A stretch of DNA of 64,000 nt from Thermoanaerobacterium saccharolyticum (GTDB lineage Bacteria; Bacillota; Thermoanaerobacteria; Thermoanaerobacterales; Thermoanaerobacteraceae): positions 62,001-126,000 of the forward strand of contig NZ_BBKT01000016.1 of NCBI RefSeq assembly GCF_000747665.1, in the 5' to 3' direction. This document shows positions 1 through 9,002 of the stretch, one piece after another (position 1 is the stretch's first letter; each line of letters starts with the position of its first letter). The notes beneath the pieces are model-generated. The model did no database searches. It was not told the origin of the DNA and worked only from the letters and a program-made list of their open reading frames with translations. Made by a program: the position numbers and the translations under genes.

Positions 1-49
1 ATTTATATAATCGCTGGAATTAAAAATTTAAAGAAAGGGATGGGTATTT

Positions 50-991
50 ATGAAAAAGATAGTTTCTGTTATGCTTTTAATAATCATGATATTTACAATA
101 AGTTCTTGTAACACTGAAAAAGAGACAAGCAGTGCAAAATTGCAAACTTTAAATATTGGCATACTTCAAGATACAGACTCAATTCCAGTTTTAATAGCGA
201 AAGAACAGGGATATTTTAAAGATGAGAATTTGAATGTCAATATAGAGCAGTTTAAAAGTGCGCAAGAGAGGGATAGTGCACTTCAAAGCGGAAAAATTGA
301 CGGTGCAATATCTGATATAATGGCTGCAGCATTTGCAAATGATGGTGGATTTAATGTCAAGATTACATCATTGACAAATGGTACGTATGATTTGCTTGTT
401 AATAAGGATGAAAGCATTAATAACCTTCAGGATTTAAAAGGTAAAAGTATCGCTATATCTAAAAATACTTTGATAGAGTACGTGACAGACATGATTTTAA
501 AAAAGGCTGGATTGACAGATAAAGATGTTAATAAAGTATCTATACCACAAATGCCAACGAGGTTGGAAATGCTACAAAATGGAAAAGTAGATGCAGCAAC
601 ACTTCCCAATGCACTTGCGACAGTAGCTATGATGAATGGTTCTAAGATGCTTGACAATTCCAATAATCTTGGTATAAATCCAGGTGTGCTGCTTTTTAGA
701 AGCAGTGTCATAGACTCAAAAAAAAGCGAGATAAAAGCCTTTTATACCGCTTATAACAAAGCAGTAGATTATTTAAACAAAGAGCCTAAGTCAGCTTACA
801 TAGATAAAGTAATCGAAGATGGAGGATTTCCAAAAGAGATAAAAGATACTTTAAAACTGCCTGTTTATCAAAAGGCGGCATTGCCAGATAAAAAAGACTT
901 TGATGATGCTATAAAGTGGCTTACAGATAAAGGGCTTATAAAGCATAATTACAGCTATAACGATTTGGTTATAAGCGAATTTGTTAAATAA
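50..991 (+). CDS. ABC transporter substrate-binding lipoprotein (NMT1/SsuA-like)
   Basis: A 313-residue lipoprotein. A lysine-rich start and hydrophobic stretch end in the lipobox ISSC (Cys20), followed by a Ser/Thr/Glu-rich linker, so the mature protein should be tethered outside the membrane. The body reads like the NMT1/THI5/SsuA fold: an early segment ending in AKEQGYFKDENL, then a QSGKIDGAISD-type ligand loop near residue 80. These families deliver sulfonates, nitrate, or thiamine-precursor pyrimidines to an ABC importer. The ATPase and permease follow directly, making a complete SsuABC-type set. The substrate cannot be read from sequence. The start ATG has a good Shine-Dalgarno (AAAGAAAGGG). 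Confidence 0.85.
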   Translation: MKKIVSVMLLIIMIFTISSCNTEKETSSAKLQTLNIGILQDTDSIPVLIAKEQGYFKDENLNVNIEQFKSAQERDSALQSGKIDGAISDIMAAAFANDGGFNVKITSLTNGTYDLLVNKDESINNLQDLKGKSIAISKNTLIEYVTDMILKKAGLTDKDVNKVSIPQMPTRLEMLQNGKVDAATLPNALATVAMMNGSKMLDNSNNLGINPGVLLFRSSVIDSKKSEIKAFYTAYNKAVDYLNKEPKSAYIDKVIEDGGFPKEIKDTLKLPVYQKAALPDKKDFDDAIKWLTDKGLIKHNYSYNDLVISEFVK

Positions 992-1023
992 TTTTTTGAT
1001 TTAATGAAGAGGAGAAATCACAA

Positions 1024-1776
1024 ATGGTGAAAGTTGAAGGGTTGACAGTGCGGTACAGGATTAATGAAGGCTATTTTACAGCTTTAAAGAATATAAATTT
1101 AAATGTTGATGACGGGGACATTTTGGCATTGGTTGGTCCATCAGGCTGTGGAAAGTCAACCCTCTTACATGTTTTGTCAGGCATAATTAATACATATGAG
1201 GGCAAAGTTACTATCAATGGAGAAGGAATTAATACAAAGAAGCATAGAATAGGGTTAGTATCGCAAGATTATGGGTTGCTTCCTTGGAAAAACGTATATG
1301 AAAATGCTGTACTAGGACTTAAAGTAAAGTCAAGGCTGACTAGTGATGACAGAGATTATGCTTTATTTATTTTAGATAGATTAGGATTAAAAGAATTTAT
1401 TAGAAGGTATCCAGAAAAATTAAGCGGCGGACAGAGGCAGAGAGTCGCAATAGCAAGAGCGCTTATTTTAAAACCAGATATTTTGCTTATGGATGAGCCA
1501 TTTTCTGCCCTTGATGAAATAACTAGAGAAGAGATGCAGGAACTTTTCATAGAGATTCAAAAAGAATACAAAGTCTCAACTATCTTTGTTACCCACAGTA
1601 TAGAAGAAGCTGTTTATATTGGTAAAAAGATAACTATAATGTCTAAATCACCAGGAACAATTAAACAAATTATTCATAATGAAACGTATGGGTTGAAGGA
1701 TAAAAGGCTTTGTAGAGAATTTTACGATTTGACGATAAAAATCAGAAAAGATATTAAAGAGGAATGGTCAACTTGA
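1024..1776 (+). CDS. ABC transporter ATP-binding protein (SsuB/TauB-like)
   Basis: A 250-residue nucleotide-binding subunit. Walker A is GPSGCGKST near residue 38, the Q-loop is SQDYGLLPW, the signature is LSGGQRQR near 134 and Walker B ILLMDEPFSALD near 155, followed by the switch histidine in FVTHSIEEA. Those last two segments are typical of the nitrate/sulfonate/taurine ATPase group. The gene sits 32 bases after the binding protein and overlaps the permease by 13 bases, so the three are probably co-translated. It powers import by the neighbouring permease. Confidence 0.9.
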   Translation: MVKVEGLTVRYRINEGYFTALKNINLNVDDGDILALVGPSGCGKSTLLHVLSGIINTYEGKVTINGEGINTKKHRIGLVSQDYGLLPWKNVYENAVLGLKVKSRLTSDDRDYALFILDRLGLKEFIRRYPEKLSGGQRQRVAIARALILKPDILLMDEPFSALDEITREEMQELFIEIQKEYKVSTIFVTHSIEEAVYIGKKITIMSKSPGTIKQIIHNETYGLKDKRLCREFYDLTIKIRKDIKEEWST

Positions 1777-2510
1777 AATTTGATAGAAAGGCTTTTGAAT
1801 ATTTTTATGCTTTATTTATAATATTTTTGTTATGGTATATGATATCGCAAATAGTGAATATCAATTTAATTCCTTCTCCTATACTAGTCTTAGAAAATTT
1901 ATCAAAAACATTTAAAAGCAAAATTATGATTCATGTAGAGTACAGCTTATTTAGAATTTTAATGGGTATTTTATTATCTTTAATAATTGGGGTTCCTACT
2001 GGCATTGTAATGGGATACTTTAGTAGAATAGACAAATTGTTATCGCCAATTGTATATTTAATTTATCCTATACCTAAAATTGCTTTTCTTCCAATTGTCA
2101 TGCTTTTATTTGGCCTTGGGGAAATGTCAAAAATTTTTACGATTGCAATCATTGTAGTATTTCAAGTCATTGTTTCACTGAGAGATGCTGTTAAGGGTAT
2201 TCCTGAAAGCATGTATTACTCTATATATTCTTTAGGTGGCTCATGGTTTCAACTTTTAAGAGAAGTTATAATACCAGCATCTTTAATAAACATCTTAACT
2301 TCTATAAGGGTAGCTTTGGGCACAGCGATATCTGTGCTGTTTTTCACAGAGACATTTGGGACAGAGTACGGTATTGGTTACTTTATAATGGACTCATGGA
2401 TGAGGGTAAATTACTTAGACATGTATTCAGGGATAATAGTTTTAAGTCTAATGGGGATTGTCCTATTTTCAATAATCGATTTTTTAGAATTTATTTTTTG
2501 CAGATGGTAA
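1764..2510 (+). CDS. ABC transporter permease (SsuC-like)
   Basis: A 248-residue integral membrane subunit of the BPD_transp_1 family. Six hydrophobic segments are visible, the first near residues 13-32 and the last near 220-243. The cytoplasmic coupling (EAA-like) loop lies near residues 150-175, with a GGSWFQLLREVIIPASLI-type run. It overlaps the ATPase gene and completes the importer. A second SsuC-type permease is encoded at 61552-62340. Confidence 0.88.
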   Translation: MVNLKFDRKAFEYFYALFIIFLLWYMISQIVNINLIPSPILVLENLSKTFKSKIMIHVEYSLFRILMGILLSLIIGVPTGIVMGYFSRIDKLLSPIVYLIYPIPKIAFLPIVMLLFGLGEMSKIFTIAIIVVFQVIVSLRDAVKGIPESMYYSIYSLGGSWFQLLREVIIPASLINILTSIRVALGTAISVLFFTETFGTEYGIGYFIMDSWMRVNYLDMYSGIIVLSLMGIVLFSIIDFLEFIFCRW

Positions 2511-2586
2511 AAAATTTATCAAATGATAAACTTTTTAGGGAATATCTTTATTAAAAGATGTATAGAATATCCTGTGAGGTGATTTC

Positions 2587-2898
2587 ATGATTAATTTAAA
2601 CGGACAAAATACCATAGCTCCAGGCATTATTAGTGCTATGACAACTTATGAAGAGGATTCACTTTTAAAGAAATCACAGGATGCATTAAATGTGTACGTC
2701 AATGGTGACTTTATTGGTAAAAAAGTGCTTGTTGCAAACGGCGATGGTGGGGTAAATGCGGTAAAGGAGTATCTACTAAACAAAGGATATTCTGACTTTG
2801 AATATAAAGTAGACGGCAACAACATAATGATACAGGTTGACGATGGTGTGTGTGATGAAATAAAAAGACTGTTGAATGTGTATTTAACTATACGGTAA
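2587..2898 (+). CDS. Small uncharacterised protein, 103 aa
   Basis: A 103-residue soluble protein with a good Shine-Dalgarno (GTGAGGTGA) before ATG. No family is recognised. Residues 33-65 alternate hydrophobic and glycine-rich stretches (GKKVLVANGDGG) and the C-terminus looks like a small alpha/beta unit. It has no signal peptide or membrane segment. It follows the ABC genes by 76 bases and is closed by a terminator-like hairpin, so it could be the last gene of that operon. Function unknown. Confidence 0.7.
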   Translation: MINLNGQNTIAPGIISAMTTYEEDSLLKKSQDALNVYVNGDFIGKKVLVANGDGGVNAVKEYLLNKGYSDFEYKVDGNNIMIQVDDGVCDEIKRLLNVYLTIR

Positions 2899-2922
2899 GG
2901 AGCTTTAATGCTCCTATTTTTT
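2898..2922 (+). terminator. Rho-independent terminator after the first operon
   Basis: Inverted repeat AGGAGC / GCTCCT with a six-base loop, followed by a T-rich tract (TATTTTTTC). It overlaps the stop of the 103-aa gene. The stem is short but well placed. Confidence 0.65.
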
Positions 2923-3110
2923 CTTTTTATGATGATTATTGATGTTTCTTTATTTTAATAATCACAAAAAAGTAGTATAATATCTATTAAGAAAAATATA
3001 TTAATAAATAATAATTATTAATGACTGAAATTTTTTTGAAAGTTATTTTAAAAAAATTCTGTTTCTGAGTTATTATAATGTATAGAAGTGGTTAAAATTT
3101 AAGACATTAA
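2923..3110 (+). promoter_or_regulatory. AT-rich leader upstream of zwf
   Basis: About 190 bases without a gene. Two TATAAT-like -10 boxes are visible (2976-2981 and 3074-3079), but neither has a convincing -35 element at 16-18 bases. No conserved riboswitch was recognised. It most likely carries the promoter of the zwf-to-sdaAA gene run. Confidence 0.4.
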
Positions 3111-4607
3111 ATGAAAGAAGGTGATATTATAGTAACAGATAATATATCCAGTATTATGGTTATTTTTGGTGGTACAGGAGACTTAACACATAGAAAATTG
3201 ATGCCTGCCATTTACAATTTGCTCTACGACAAAAGCCTTCCGGAAAATTTTTGTGTCGTTTCAATTGGAAGGCGTGACAAGACAGATGAGATTTATCGCA
3301 ATGAAGTATACGAATCTATTAAGAAATTTTCGAGAATTAAAATAGATGATGAGCTTTGGAAAAATTTAAGAGATAGAATATACTATCAAAAGTTTGAGTT
3401 TCATGATGATGACGGATACTCAAGACTTAAAGGCTTTTTGAAAGTACTTGATGATAAATATAAAACAAATGGAAATAGAATTTATTATTTGGCAGTGGCT
3501 CCTGAGTATTTTGAACTCATCGTTGAAAAGTTACATCAACATGGAATGACGGAAAATGAAAAGTCGTGGCAAAGAGTCATGATAGAAAAACCATTTGGCA
3601 AAGATTTGAATTCTGCAGTTTATTTAAACAAAAAGATAACTGATGTTTTTACTGAGAAAAACACGTATCGCATAGACCATTATTTAGGCAAAGAAATGTT
3701 GCAAAACATAATGGTAATCAGGTTTGCCAATGTGTTTTTTGAACCAGTTTGGAACAACAAGTACATAGACAATGTGCAGATATCTTCAAGTGAGACGGTT
3801 GGCGTAGAAAATAGAGGTGGATATTATGAAAAAGCTGGTGCTTTAAGAGACATGATTCAAAATCATATGTTGCAGCTTTTGACGCTGACTGCCATGGAAC
3901 CACCTATTGATCTTACTACTGATTCTATCCATGATGAAAAAGTAAAAGTATTGAAATCTCTTAAAGAATTAACGCCAGATCTTGTATTGAAAAATGCAGT
4001 GAGAGGTCAGTATGAAGGTTATAGGGATGAGGATAGAGTATCACCTGATTCTGATACAGAGACATTTGCTGCAATTAAAGTCTTTGTGGATAATTTTAGA
4101 TGGGCTGGCGTGCCTTTCTATATAAGAACAGGCAAAAAATTGCCAGTAAAATCCACTGAAATAATAATACAGTTTAAACCTCTTCCAGGCGTTTTGTACT
4201 TTAAAGAATATGGTGGACTTATGCCAGATCTGTTGGTCATTAAGATACAACCAGAAGAAGGTGTCTTTTTGCAGTTTAATGCGAAAAGACCTGGCACATT
4301 AAATAAGGTGATACCGGTGCGAATGGATTTTTGTCAAAATTGCCAAGTCGGCATGAATTCTCCAGAAGCTTATGAAAGATTGATTTATGATGCATTGCGA
4401 GGAGATTCTACTCTTTTTACGAGATGGGATGAGGTTGAGTATTCATGGAGGTATGTAGACAAAATAGCTGAAGTTTGGAAGAATAATAAACCAGATTTTC
4501 CTAACTATAAGCCAGGAACTTGGGGACCTTATGATGCTGATGAATTACTTCTTAGAGATAATTTCAAGTGGTGGAATATAGGAGGTTTTTACGATGAAAA
4601 TATATGA
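3111..4607 (+). CDS. zwf: Glucose-6-phosphate 1-dehydrogenase
   Basis: Oxidises glucose 6-phosphate to 6-phosphogluconolactone with NADP+, the entry to the oxidative pentose phosphate route. The N-terminal Rossmann motif IFGGTGDLTHRKLMP starts near residue 18, and the catalytic RIDHYLGKE lies near 187. The length (498 aa at most) fits the family. The start is uncertain: ATG 3111 has no Shine-Dalgarno, while a strong AAGGTGA lies at 3118-3124, seven bases before a GTA codon (3132) in a place where a GTG start would be expected. The next ATG is 3156. Its 3' end overlaps the cyclase gene by 14 bases. Confidence 0.93.
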   Translation: MKEGDIIVTDNISSIMVIFGGTGDLTHRKLMPAIYNLLYDKSLPENFCVVSIGRRDKTDEIYRNEVYESIKKFSRIKIDDELWKNLRDRIYYQKFEFHDDDGYSRLKGFLKVLDDKYKTNGNRIYYLAVAPEYFELIVEKLHQHGMTENEKSWQRVMIEKPFGKDLNSAVYLNKKITDVFTEKNTYRIDHYLGKEMLQNIMVIRFANVFFEPVWNNKYIDNVQISSSETVGVENRGGYYEKAGALRDMIQNHMLQLLTLTAMEPPIDLTTDSIHDEKVKVLKSLKELTPDLVLKNAVRGQYEGYRDEDRVSPDSDTETFAAIKVFVDNFRWAGVPFYIRTGKKLPVKSTEIIIQFKPLPGVLYFKEYGGLMPDLLVIKIQPEEGVFLQFNAKRPGTLNKVIPVRMDFCQNCQVGMNSPEAYERLIYDALRGDSTLFTRWDEVEYSWRYVDKIAEVWKNNKPDFPNYKPGTWGPYDADELLLRDNFKWWNIGGFYDENI

Positions 4608-5223
4608 TGTTTCAATGAATATCAATAAAAATATGCAGGTTTACAAAAATAAACAGGAGAAAAAACCTGAATTGATTGTCACCAGCGATTTTCCAAATGA
4701 CAGTGTTCATGAATCCAGGATATGTATGGATATGCACACAGGTACTCATTTCGATGCACCTCTTCACATGATAGAAGGTGGTGATACGATTGACCATTTT
4801 GATATAACAAAAGCTATTTCAAAATGCAAAGTTCTTGATTTTACCAACGTAGATGATAAGATAACTGCAGAAGATTTAAAAGAGAAAGAAATAGAAAGCG
4901 GAGAATTTATACTTTTAAAGACAAGAAATTCTTATGAAGACAGTTTTAACTTTAATTTCATTTTCTTAGATGCAAGCGGAGCTGAGTATTTGAAAGAAAA
5001 GAAAGTAATAGGAGTTGGAACGGATGGACTTGGAATAGAAAGAGCACAGCCAAATCACGAAACCCATAAGACGTTGCTTAGTAATGGTATCACTATATTA
5101 GAAGGGCTAAGATTGAAAGATGTTGATGAAGGCGAATATACATTGATTGCTGCTCCTTTAAAAATAGATGGTGCAGAAGCAGCTCCTACCAGAGCGCTAT
5201 TGATAGAGGACGATAAAAAATGA
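4594..5223 (+). CDS. Cyclase-family metal-dependent hydrolase (kynurenine formamidase-like)
   Basis: A 209-residue protein of the cyclase family (PF04199), which includes bacterial kynurenine formamidases. The metal-binding signature HTGTHFDAPLH is present near residue 47, with a further histidine/glutamate region (NHETHKTLL) near 150. The family hydrolyses amides or lactone-like bonds, generally with Zn or Mn. No tryptophan-degradation genes are nearby. It overlaps zwf by 14 bases and the next gene by 4 bases (ATGA), so translation is probably coupled to the glucose-6-phosphate dehydrogenase. The exact substrate is unknown. Confidence 0.85.
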   Translation: MKIYDVSMNINKNMQVYKNKQEKKPELIVTSDFPNDSVHESRICMDMHTGTHFDAPLHMIEGGDTIDHFDITKAISKCKVLDFTNVDDKITAEDLKEKEIESGEFILLKTRNSYEDSFNFNFIFLDASGAEYLKEKKVIGVGTDGLGIERAQPNHETHKTLLSNGITILEGLRLKDVDEGEYTLIAAPLKIDGAEAAPTRALLIEDDKK

Positions 5224-5447
5224 AAGTCAACATGTACAATATAGGCAATTGTATTGTTGGCAATTCCGAGGTTGATTTGGACAGTATCCAAGAAATATCG
5301 AACATGCTTATAGACAAATATGGTGAGAACACAATGTTGGAGTTTGTTGAAAACTATAAAATGGGGCAAAATTATTCAGATGCTTTTAAAAACGCTTTAA
5401 ATAAAAAACACATGATTAAAAAATTGAAATTTAAAGAAGACATTTAA
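5220..5447 (+). CDS. Small uncharacterised protein, 75 aa
   Basis: A 75-residue protein whose ATG overlaps the stop of the cyclase gene (ATGA), a sign of translational coupling. The N-terminal half is acidic and probably alpha-helical; the C-terminus is lysine-rich (KKHMIKKLKFK). No cysteine cluster apart from one Cys, no signal peptide, no membrane segment. Family not recognised. Its conserved-looking coupling between the cyclase and pepF supports it as a real gene. Confidence 0.6.
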   Translation: MKVNMYNIGNCIVGNSEVDLDSIQEISNMLIDKYGENTMLEFVENYKMGQNYSDAFKNALNKKHMIKKLKFKEDI

Positions 5448-5462
5448 TATTTGGAGGTTAGT

Positions 5463-7262
5463 ATGGATAAGAAGTTGAGAGATCGAAAAGACATTGATGA
5501 TAAGTACAAATGGAAATTAGAAGACATATATGAAAGCGATAAAGAGTGGAAGGATGATTTTGACAAAGCTAAGGAAATCATAAGGCAATTGTCAGATTTT
5601 AAAGGCAAAATTAAAGATGCAGAATCTCTTCTGGCTGTTCTTAAGATAAATGATGCCTTGCAGATGGTCATAGAGAAGCTTTTTGTGTATGCCAGGATGA
5701 AGAGAGATGAGGACAACAGCAATGGTAAATATCAAGCATTGACAGATAAAGCTATGAGAATCAATGTTGAAGCATCCAGTGCAGCTTCTTTTATTACTCC
5801 AGAGATTTTGTCGATGGATGAGAAAATCTTAAAAGACTGTATTGAGAATAATGATGCTTTTATAGACTACAGACATTTTTTGGAGGATTTATTGAGGTAT
5901 AAGCCACATACGCTTTCGGATAAAGAAGAGATGATATTGGCAGAAAGTGAAGTCATGGCACACTCTCCTGAGAATATATTCAAGATGCTGGATAATGCGG
6001 ACATCAGATTTCCCTCTATTGAAGATGAAGATGGAGATTTGGTGGAACTGACCCATGGAAATTATATTAAGTACGTAAGCAGTAAAAACAGAGATGTGAG
6101 AAAGAAGGCTTTTGAATCACTTTACAGCGTCTACAAAAATTTTGCCAATACGTACGCAGCCATGACAGACTCCAATGTTAAGAAGGATGTATTCTATTCT
6201 AAGATACGAAATTACAAGACATCTTTAGAAGCTTCGCTTTTCGATGACAATGTCCCAGTATCTGTCTACGATAATTTGATATGGACTATACATGAAAGGA
6301 TTGATTTACTACACAGATATGTTTCTATTAGAAAAAGGATGTTGAATCTTGATGAGTTGCATATGTACGATCTCTATGTGCCATTAGTCGCTGACTTCGA
6401 TAAAGAATATGAATACGAAGAAGCAAAAGATATAGTCATAAAAGCTTTAGAACCGTTGGGAAATGAATATGTAAGCATCTTAAAGGAAGGCTTTGATAAC
6501 CGTTGGATAGACGTCTATGAGAATAGAGGAAAAACGTCTGGAGCGTATTCGTGGGGAACTTATGGCGTACATCCATTTGTGCTTTTGAATTTTCAAGGTA
6601 AATTGGATGATGTCTTTACCATAGCTCATGAGATGGGGCATTCGCTTCATACGTATTATTCCGACAAAGCTCAGAAGTATATCAATTCTCACTATAAAAT
6701 ATTTGTTGCAGAAGTTGCATCAACTTGTAACGAATCTATTTTAATAGAATACTTTTTGAAAAATGCAAAGGATAAAAGTGAGAAGATGTATTTATTAAAC
6801 CATTATCTTGAACAGTTTAAAGGAACAATATTTAGACAGGTTATGTTTGCTGAATTTGAGAAGTATACTCATGAAGAAGCTGAGAAAGGAGAAGCGCTGA
6901 CCGCAGAAAAATTGTGTCAAAAGTATCACGAGCTTAATCAATTTTATTACGGAAATGATATAATAATAGATGATGAGATCGATTATGAATGGGAAAGGAT
7001 ACCACATTTTTATTCGAGCTTTTATGTCTACAAATATGCTACAGGATTTTCTGCCGCTGTCGCATTGTCGCAGATGATTTTAAATGAAGGCGATGCTGCA
7101 GTAGAAAGATATATAGAATTTTTAAAAAGCGGTGGTTCGGACTATCCACTTAATATCTTGAAAAAAGCAGGTGTAGATCTTACCACCAAGAAACCGATTT
7201 TGGAAGCTTTAAATGTATTTGAAGATATATTAGATGAAATGGAAAACCTCTTGGATAGGTGA
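5463..7262 (+). CDS. pepF: Oligoendopeptidase F (M3B metallopeptidase)
   Basis: A cytoplasmic zinc peptidase of about 599 residues that cleaves medium-length oligopeptides. The zinc motif AHEMGHSLH (HExxH) lies near residue 380, with the downstream glutamate of the family in the EVASTCNE region. The length is normal for PepF. ATG 5463 was chosen because a perfect GGAGG lies six bases upstream; the longer frame starting at TTG 5451 would place the ribosome site inside the gene. It probably supplies amino acids, including serine for the dehydratase encoded next, by peptide turnover. Confidence 0.93.
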   Translation: MDKKLRDRKDIDDKYKWKLEDIYESDKEWKDDFDKAKEIIRQLSDFKGKIKDAESLLAVLKINDALQMVIEKLFVYARMKRDEDNSNGKYQALTDKAMRINVEASSAASFITPEILSMDEKILKDCIENNDAFIDYRHFLEDLLRYKPHTLSDKEEMILAESEVMAHSPENIFKMLDNADIRFPSIEDEDGDLVELTHGNYIKYVSSKNRDVRKKAFESLYSVYKNFANTYAAMTDSNVKKDVFYSKIRNYKTSLEASLFDDNVPVSVYDNLIWTIHERIDLLHRYVSIRKRMLNLDELHMYDLYVPLVADFDKEYEYEEAKDIVIKALEPLGNEYVSILKEGFDNRWIDVYENRGKTSGAYSWGTYGVHPFVLLNFQGKLDDVFTIAHEMGHSLHTYYSDKAQKYINSHYKIFVAEVASTCNESILIEYFLKNAKDKSEKMYLLNHYLEQFKGTIFRQVMFAEFEKYTHEEAEKGEALTAEKLCQKYHELNQFYYGNDIIIDDEIDYEWERIPHFYSSFYVYKYATGFSAAVALSQMILNEGDAAVERYIEFLKSGGSDYPLNILKKAGVDLTTKKPILEALNVFEDILDEMENLLDR

Positions 7263-7945
7263 TGGATTTGAGAGAATACAGTGTTTTTGATATAATGGGA
7301 CCTGTCATGATTGGTCCCAGCAGTTCCCACACAGCGGGAGCTGCTAGACTGGCAAAAATAGCCAGACAGATAGCAGGTGACGATGTAAAAGAGGTGCAGT
7401 TTATACTGTACGATTCTTTTGCGAATACATACAAGGGCCATGGTACTGATAAAGCGCTTGTTGCCGGAATCATAGGAATTGATCCCGATGATGAAAGGCT
7501 GTCTCATTCTTTTGAATTGGCAAAGGAACAAAACATATCATTTTCATTTGTGAAAAGTGATAAGGATGCGTCTCATCCTAATACGGTTAGGATGGTCATA
7601 AAAAATAAATCAGGCGATGTTATTGAAGTATTGGGTTCGTCAATAGGTGGAGGTAATGTTGTTCTTAAAGAAATTAACGGTATGAGTGTAGAGTTTACAG
7701 GAGAATATGAGACGCTTATTACGAAGCATATTGACAAACCTGGTATCATAGCAATGGTGACAAAAGTTTTATCGGAGCACATGATAAATATAGCATTTAT
7801 GAGGGTGTACAGGCAGTTAAAGGGAGATATGGCTATAATGGTTATTGAATCAGACCAAACGATACCAGAAGATGTGCGAATAAGAATAGAGCATATTGAT
7901 GGAATAGAAAAAGCCATAGTTGTAGACAGCATAAACAAAGCATAA
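7262..7945 (+). CDS. sdaAB: L-serine dehydratase, iron-sulfur-dependent, beta subunit
   Basis: One half of the oxygen-sensitive [4Fe-4S] L-serine dehydratase that turns serine into pyruvate and ammonia. The family signature GPSSSHTAGAARLA sits near residue 18. A C-terminal ACT domain begins near residue 150 (HIDKPGIIAMVTKVLSEH), which in this family is linked to serine sensing. The gene follows pepF with overlap; GTG 7259 is a possible start three bases earlier. The alpha subunit follows. Confidence 0.94.
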   Translation: MDLREYSVFDIMGPVMIGPSSSHTAGAARLAKIARQIAGDDVKEVQFILYDSFANTYKGHGTDKALVAGIIGIDPDDERLSHSFELAKEQNISFSFVKSDKDASHPNTVRMVIKNKSGDVIEVLGSSIGGGNVVLKEINGMSVEFTGEYETLITKHIDKPGIIAMVTKVLSEHMINIAFMRVYRQLKGDMAIMVIESDQTIPEDVRIRIEHIDGIEKAIVVDSINKA

Positions 7946-7969
7946 ATATAATGTACTGAGGTGAAGAAA

Positions 7970-8845
7970 TTGTATCAGTTTAGCAGTGGATTTGAATTGC
8001 TAGAGCTTACAAAAAAATACAATATTCCCATATCAGAAGTTGTAATAAATTATGAGCATGAAATGACTGGAGATAGTAAAGATACATTAATAGAAAAGAT
8101 GGCATCAAATCTTGACGTCATGAAGAAATCTGTCGAAAGAGGCTTAAAAGAAGACGTAAAATCTGTAGGCGGTTTTATCGGGGGAGATGCTAAGAGACTG
8201 TACGATAAAATAATTAATAATTTTACAATAAGCGGTGAGACAGTTTCAAAGGCTGTTGCATCGGCTGTTGCAGTATCAGAAGTAAATGCAGCAATGGGTA
8301 AAATCGTTGCAGCGCCTACTGCTGGTTCCAGCGGTGTCATTCCTGGAGCATTGATAACTATTGCAAGAAAGTTTGGAAAAAGTGACGATGAATTGATAAA
8401 ATCTCTGTTTACATCATCTGGAGTTGGAATAATAATTGCAAAGAATGCTACGCTTTCAGGTGCAGAAGGAGGGTGTCAGGCTGAAGTAGGATCAGCATCG
8501 GCTATGGCTGCTGCTGCTTTAGTTGAACTGATGGGTGGTTCTCCTGAGGAGGCCCTTAATGCATCGTCTTTTGCCATTATGAATCTTTTGGGGCTTGTAT
8601 GTGATCCTGTAGCGGGATTGGTGGAGGTTCCGTGTGTTACGCGGAATGCAATTGGTGCTGCAAATGCTTTGATTTGCGCTGATTTGGCTTTGTCTGGCAT
8701 GAGAAGCATCATTCCTTTTGATGATGTTGTAAGCGCAATGGACAGTGTAGGAAAAGCTATGCCTTGTGCACTTAAAGAGACGGCTGAAGGTGGGCTTGCT
8801 AAGACTGCAACCGGAATTAAGCTGAAAATGAACATGAGAGAATAG
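7970..8845 (+). CDS. sdaAA: L-serine dehydratase, iron-sulfur-dependent, alpha subunit
   Basis: The catalytic subunit, about 291 residues. The iron-sulfur and active-site region is seen as AAPTAGSSGVIPGAL, GCQAEVGSASAMAA and CDPVAGLVEVPC, which contains the cysteines. TTG 7970 is the likely start: the Shine-Dalgarno GAGGTGA (7959-7964) is well spaced for it but would overlap the GTG at 7961. The gene ends the zwf-to-sdaAA run and is followed by a strong terminator. Confidence 0.94.
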   Translation: MYQFSSGFELLELTKKYNIPISEVVINYEHEMTGDSKDTLIEKMASNLDVMKKSVERGLKEDVKSVGGFIGGDAKRLYDKIINNFTISGETVSKAVASAVAVSEVNAAMGKIVAAPTAGSSGVIPGALITIARKFGKSDDELIKSLFTSSGVGIIIAKNATLSGAEGGCQAEVGSASAMAAAALVELMGGSPEEALNASSFAIMNLLGLVCDPVAGLVEVPCVTRNAIGAANALICADLALSGMRSIIPFDDVVSAMDSVGKAMPCALKETAEGGLAKTATGIKLKMNMRE

Positions 8846-8880
8846 AAAAAGGCTTTACGAGTCATTCGTAAAGCCTTTTT
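8846..8880 (+). terminator. Strong Rho-independent terminator after sdaAA
   Basis: Perfect ten-base stem GGCTTTACGA / TCGTAAAGCC with a five-base loop and a TTTTT tail. It begins just after the sdaAA stop. Confidence 0.93.
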
Positions 8881-8884
8881 AAAA

Positions 8885-8956
8885 ACCGATTTTTAATCGG
8901 CAATTACCTCTATAAGAGGTAGAACTGTTTAAATTTATTTAATTTTCTATTATAAT
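8885..8956 (+). promoter_or_regulatory. aroB promoter region with a 17-bp palindrome
   Basis: A TATAAT -10 box lies at 8951-8956; the -35 is weak. Upstream are two dyads: CCGATT/AATCGG around 8886-8900 and TACCTCT-ATA-AGAGGTA at 8905-8921. The second is a perfect 7+3+7 palindrome placed about 30 bases before the -10, like a repressor or activator site. The regulator is unknown. Confidence 0.55.
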
Positions 8957-9002
8957 ATATGCATATATGATGATTTTGATACAAACCAAAGGAGATGAAA
9001 AA

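Noticed and set aside
2243-2554. 103-aa open frame inside and after the first permease
   Set aside because: Shadow of the permease frame, no ribosome site, sequence reads as out-of-frame membrane codons.
5055-5369. Minus-strand open frame opposite the cyclase end
   Set aside because: Opposite a well-supported coding pair; no start signals.
7142-7531. Minus-strand 129-aa frame over pepF/sdaAB
   Set aside because: Antisense shadow without a ribosome site.
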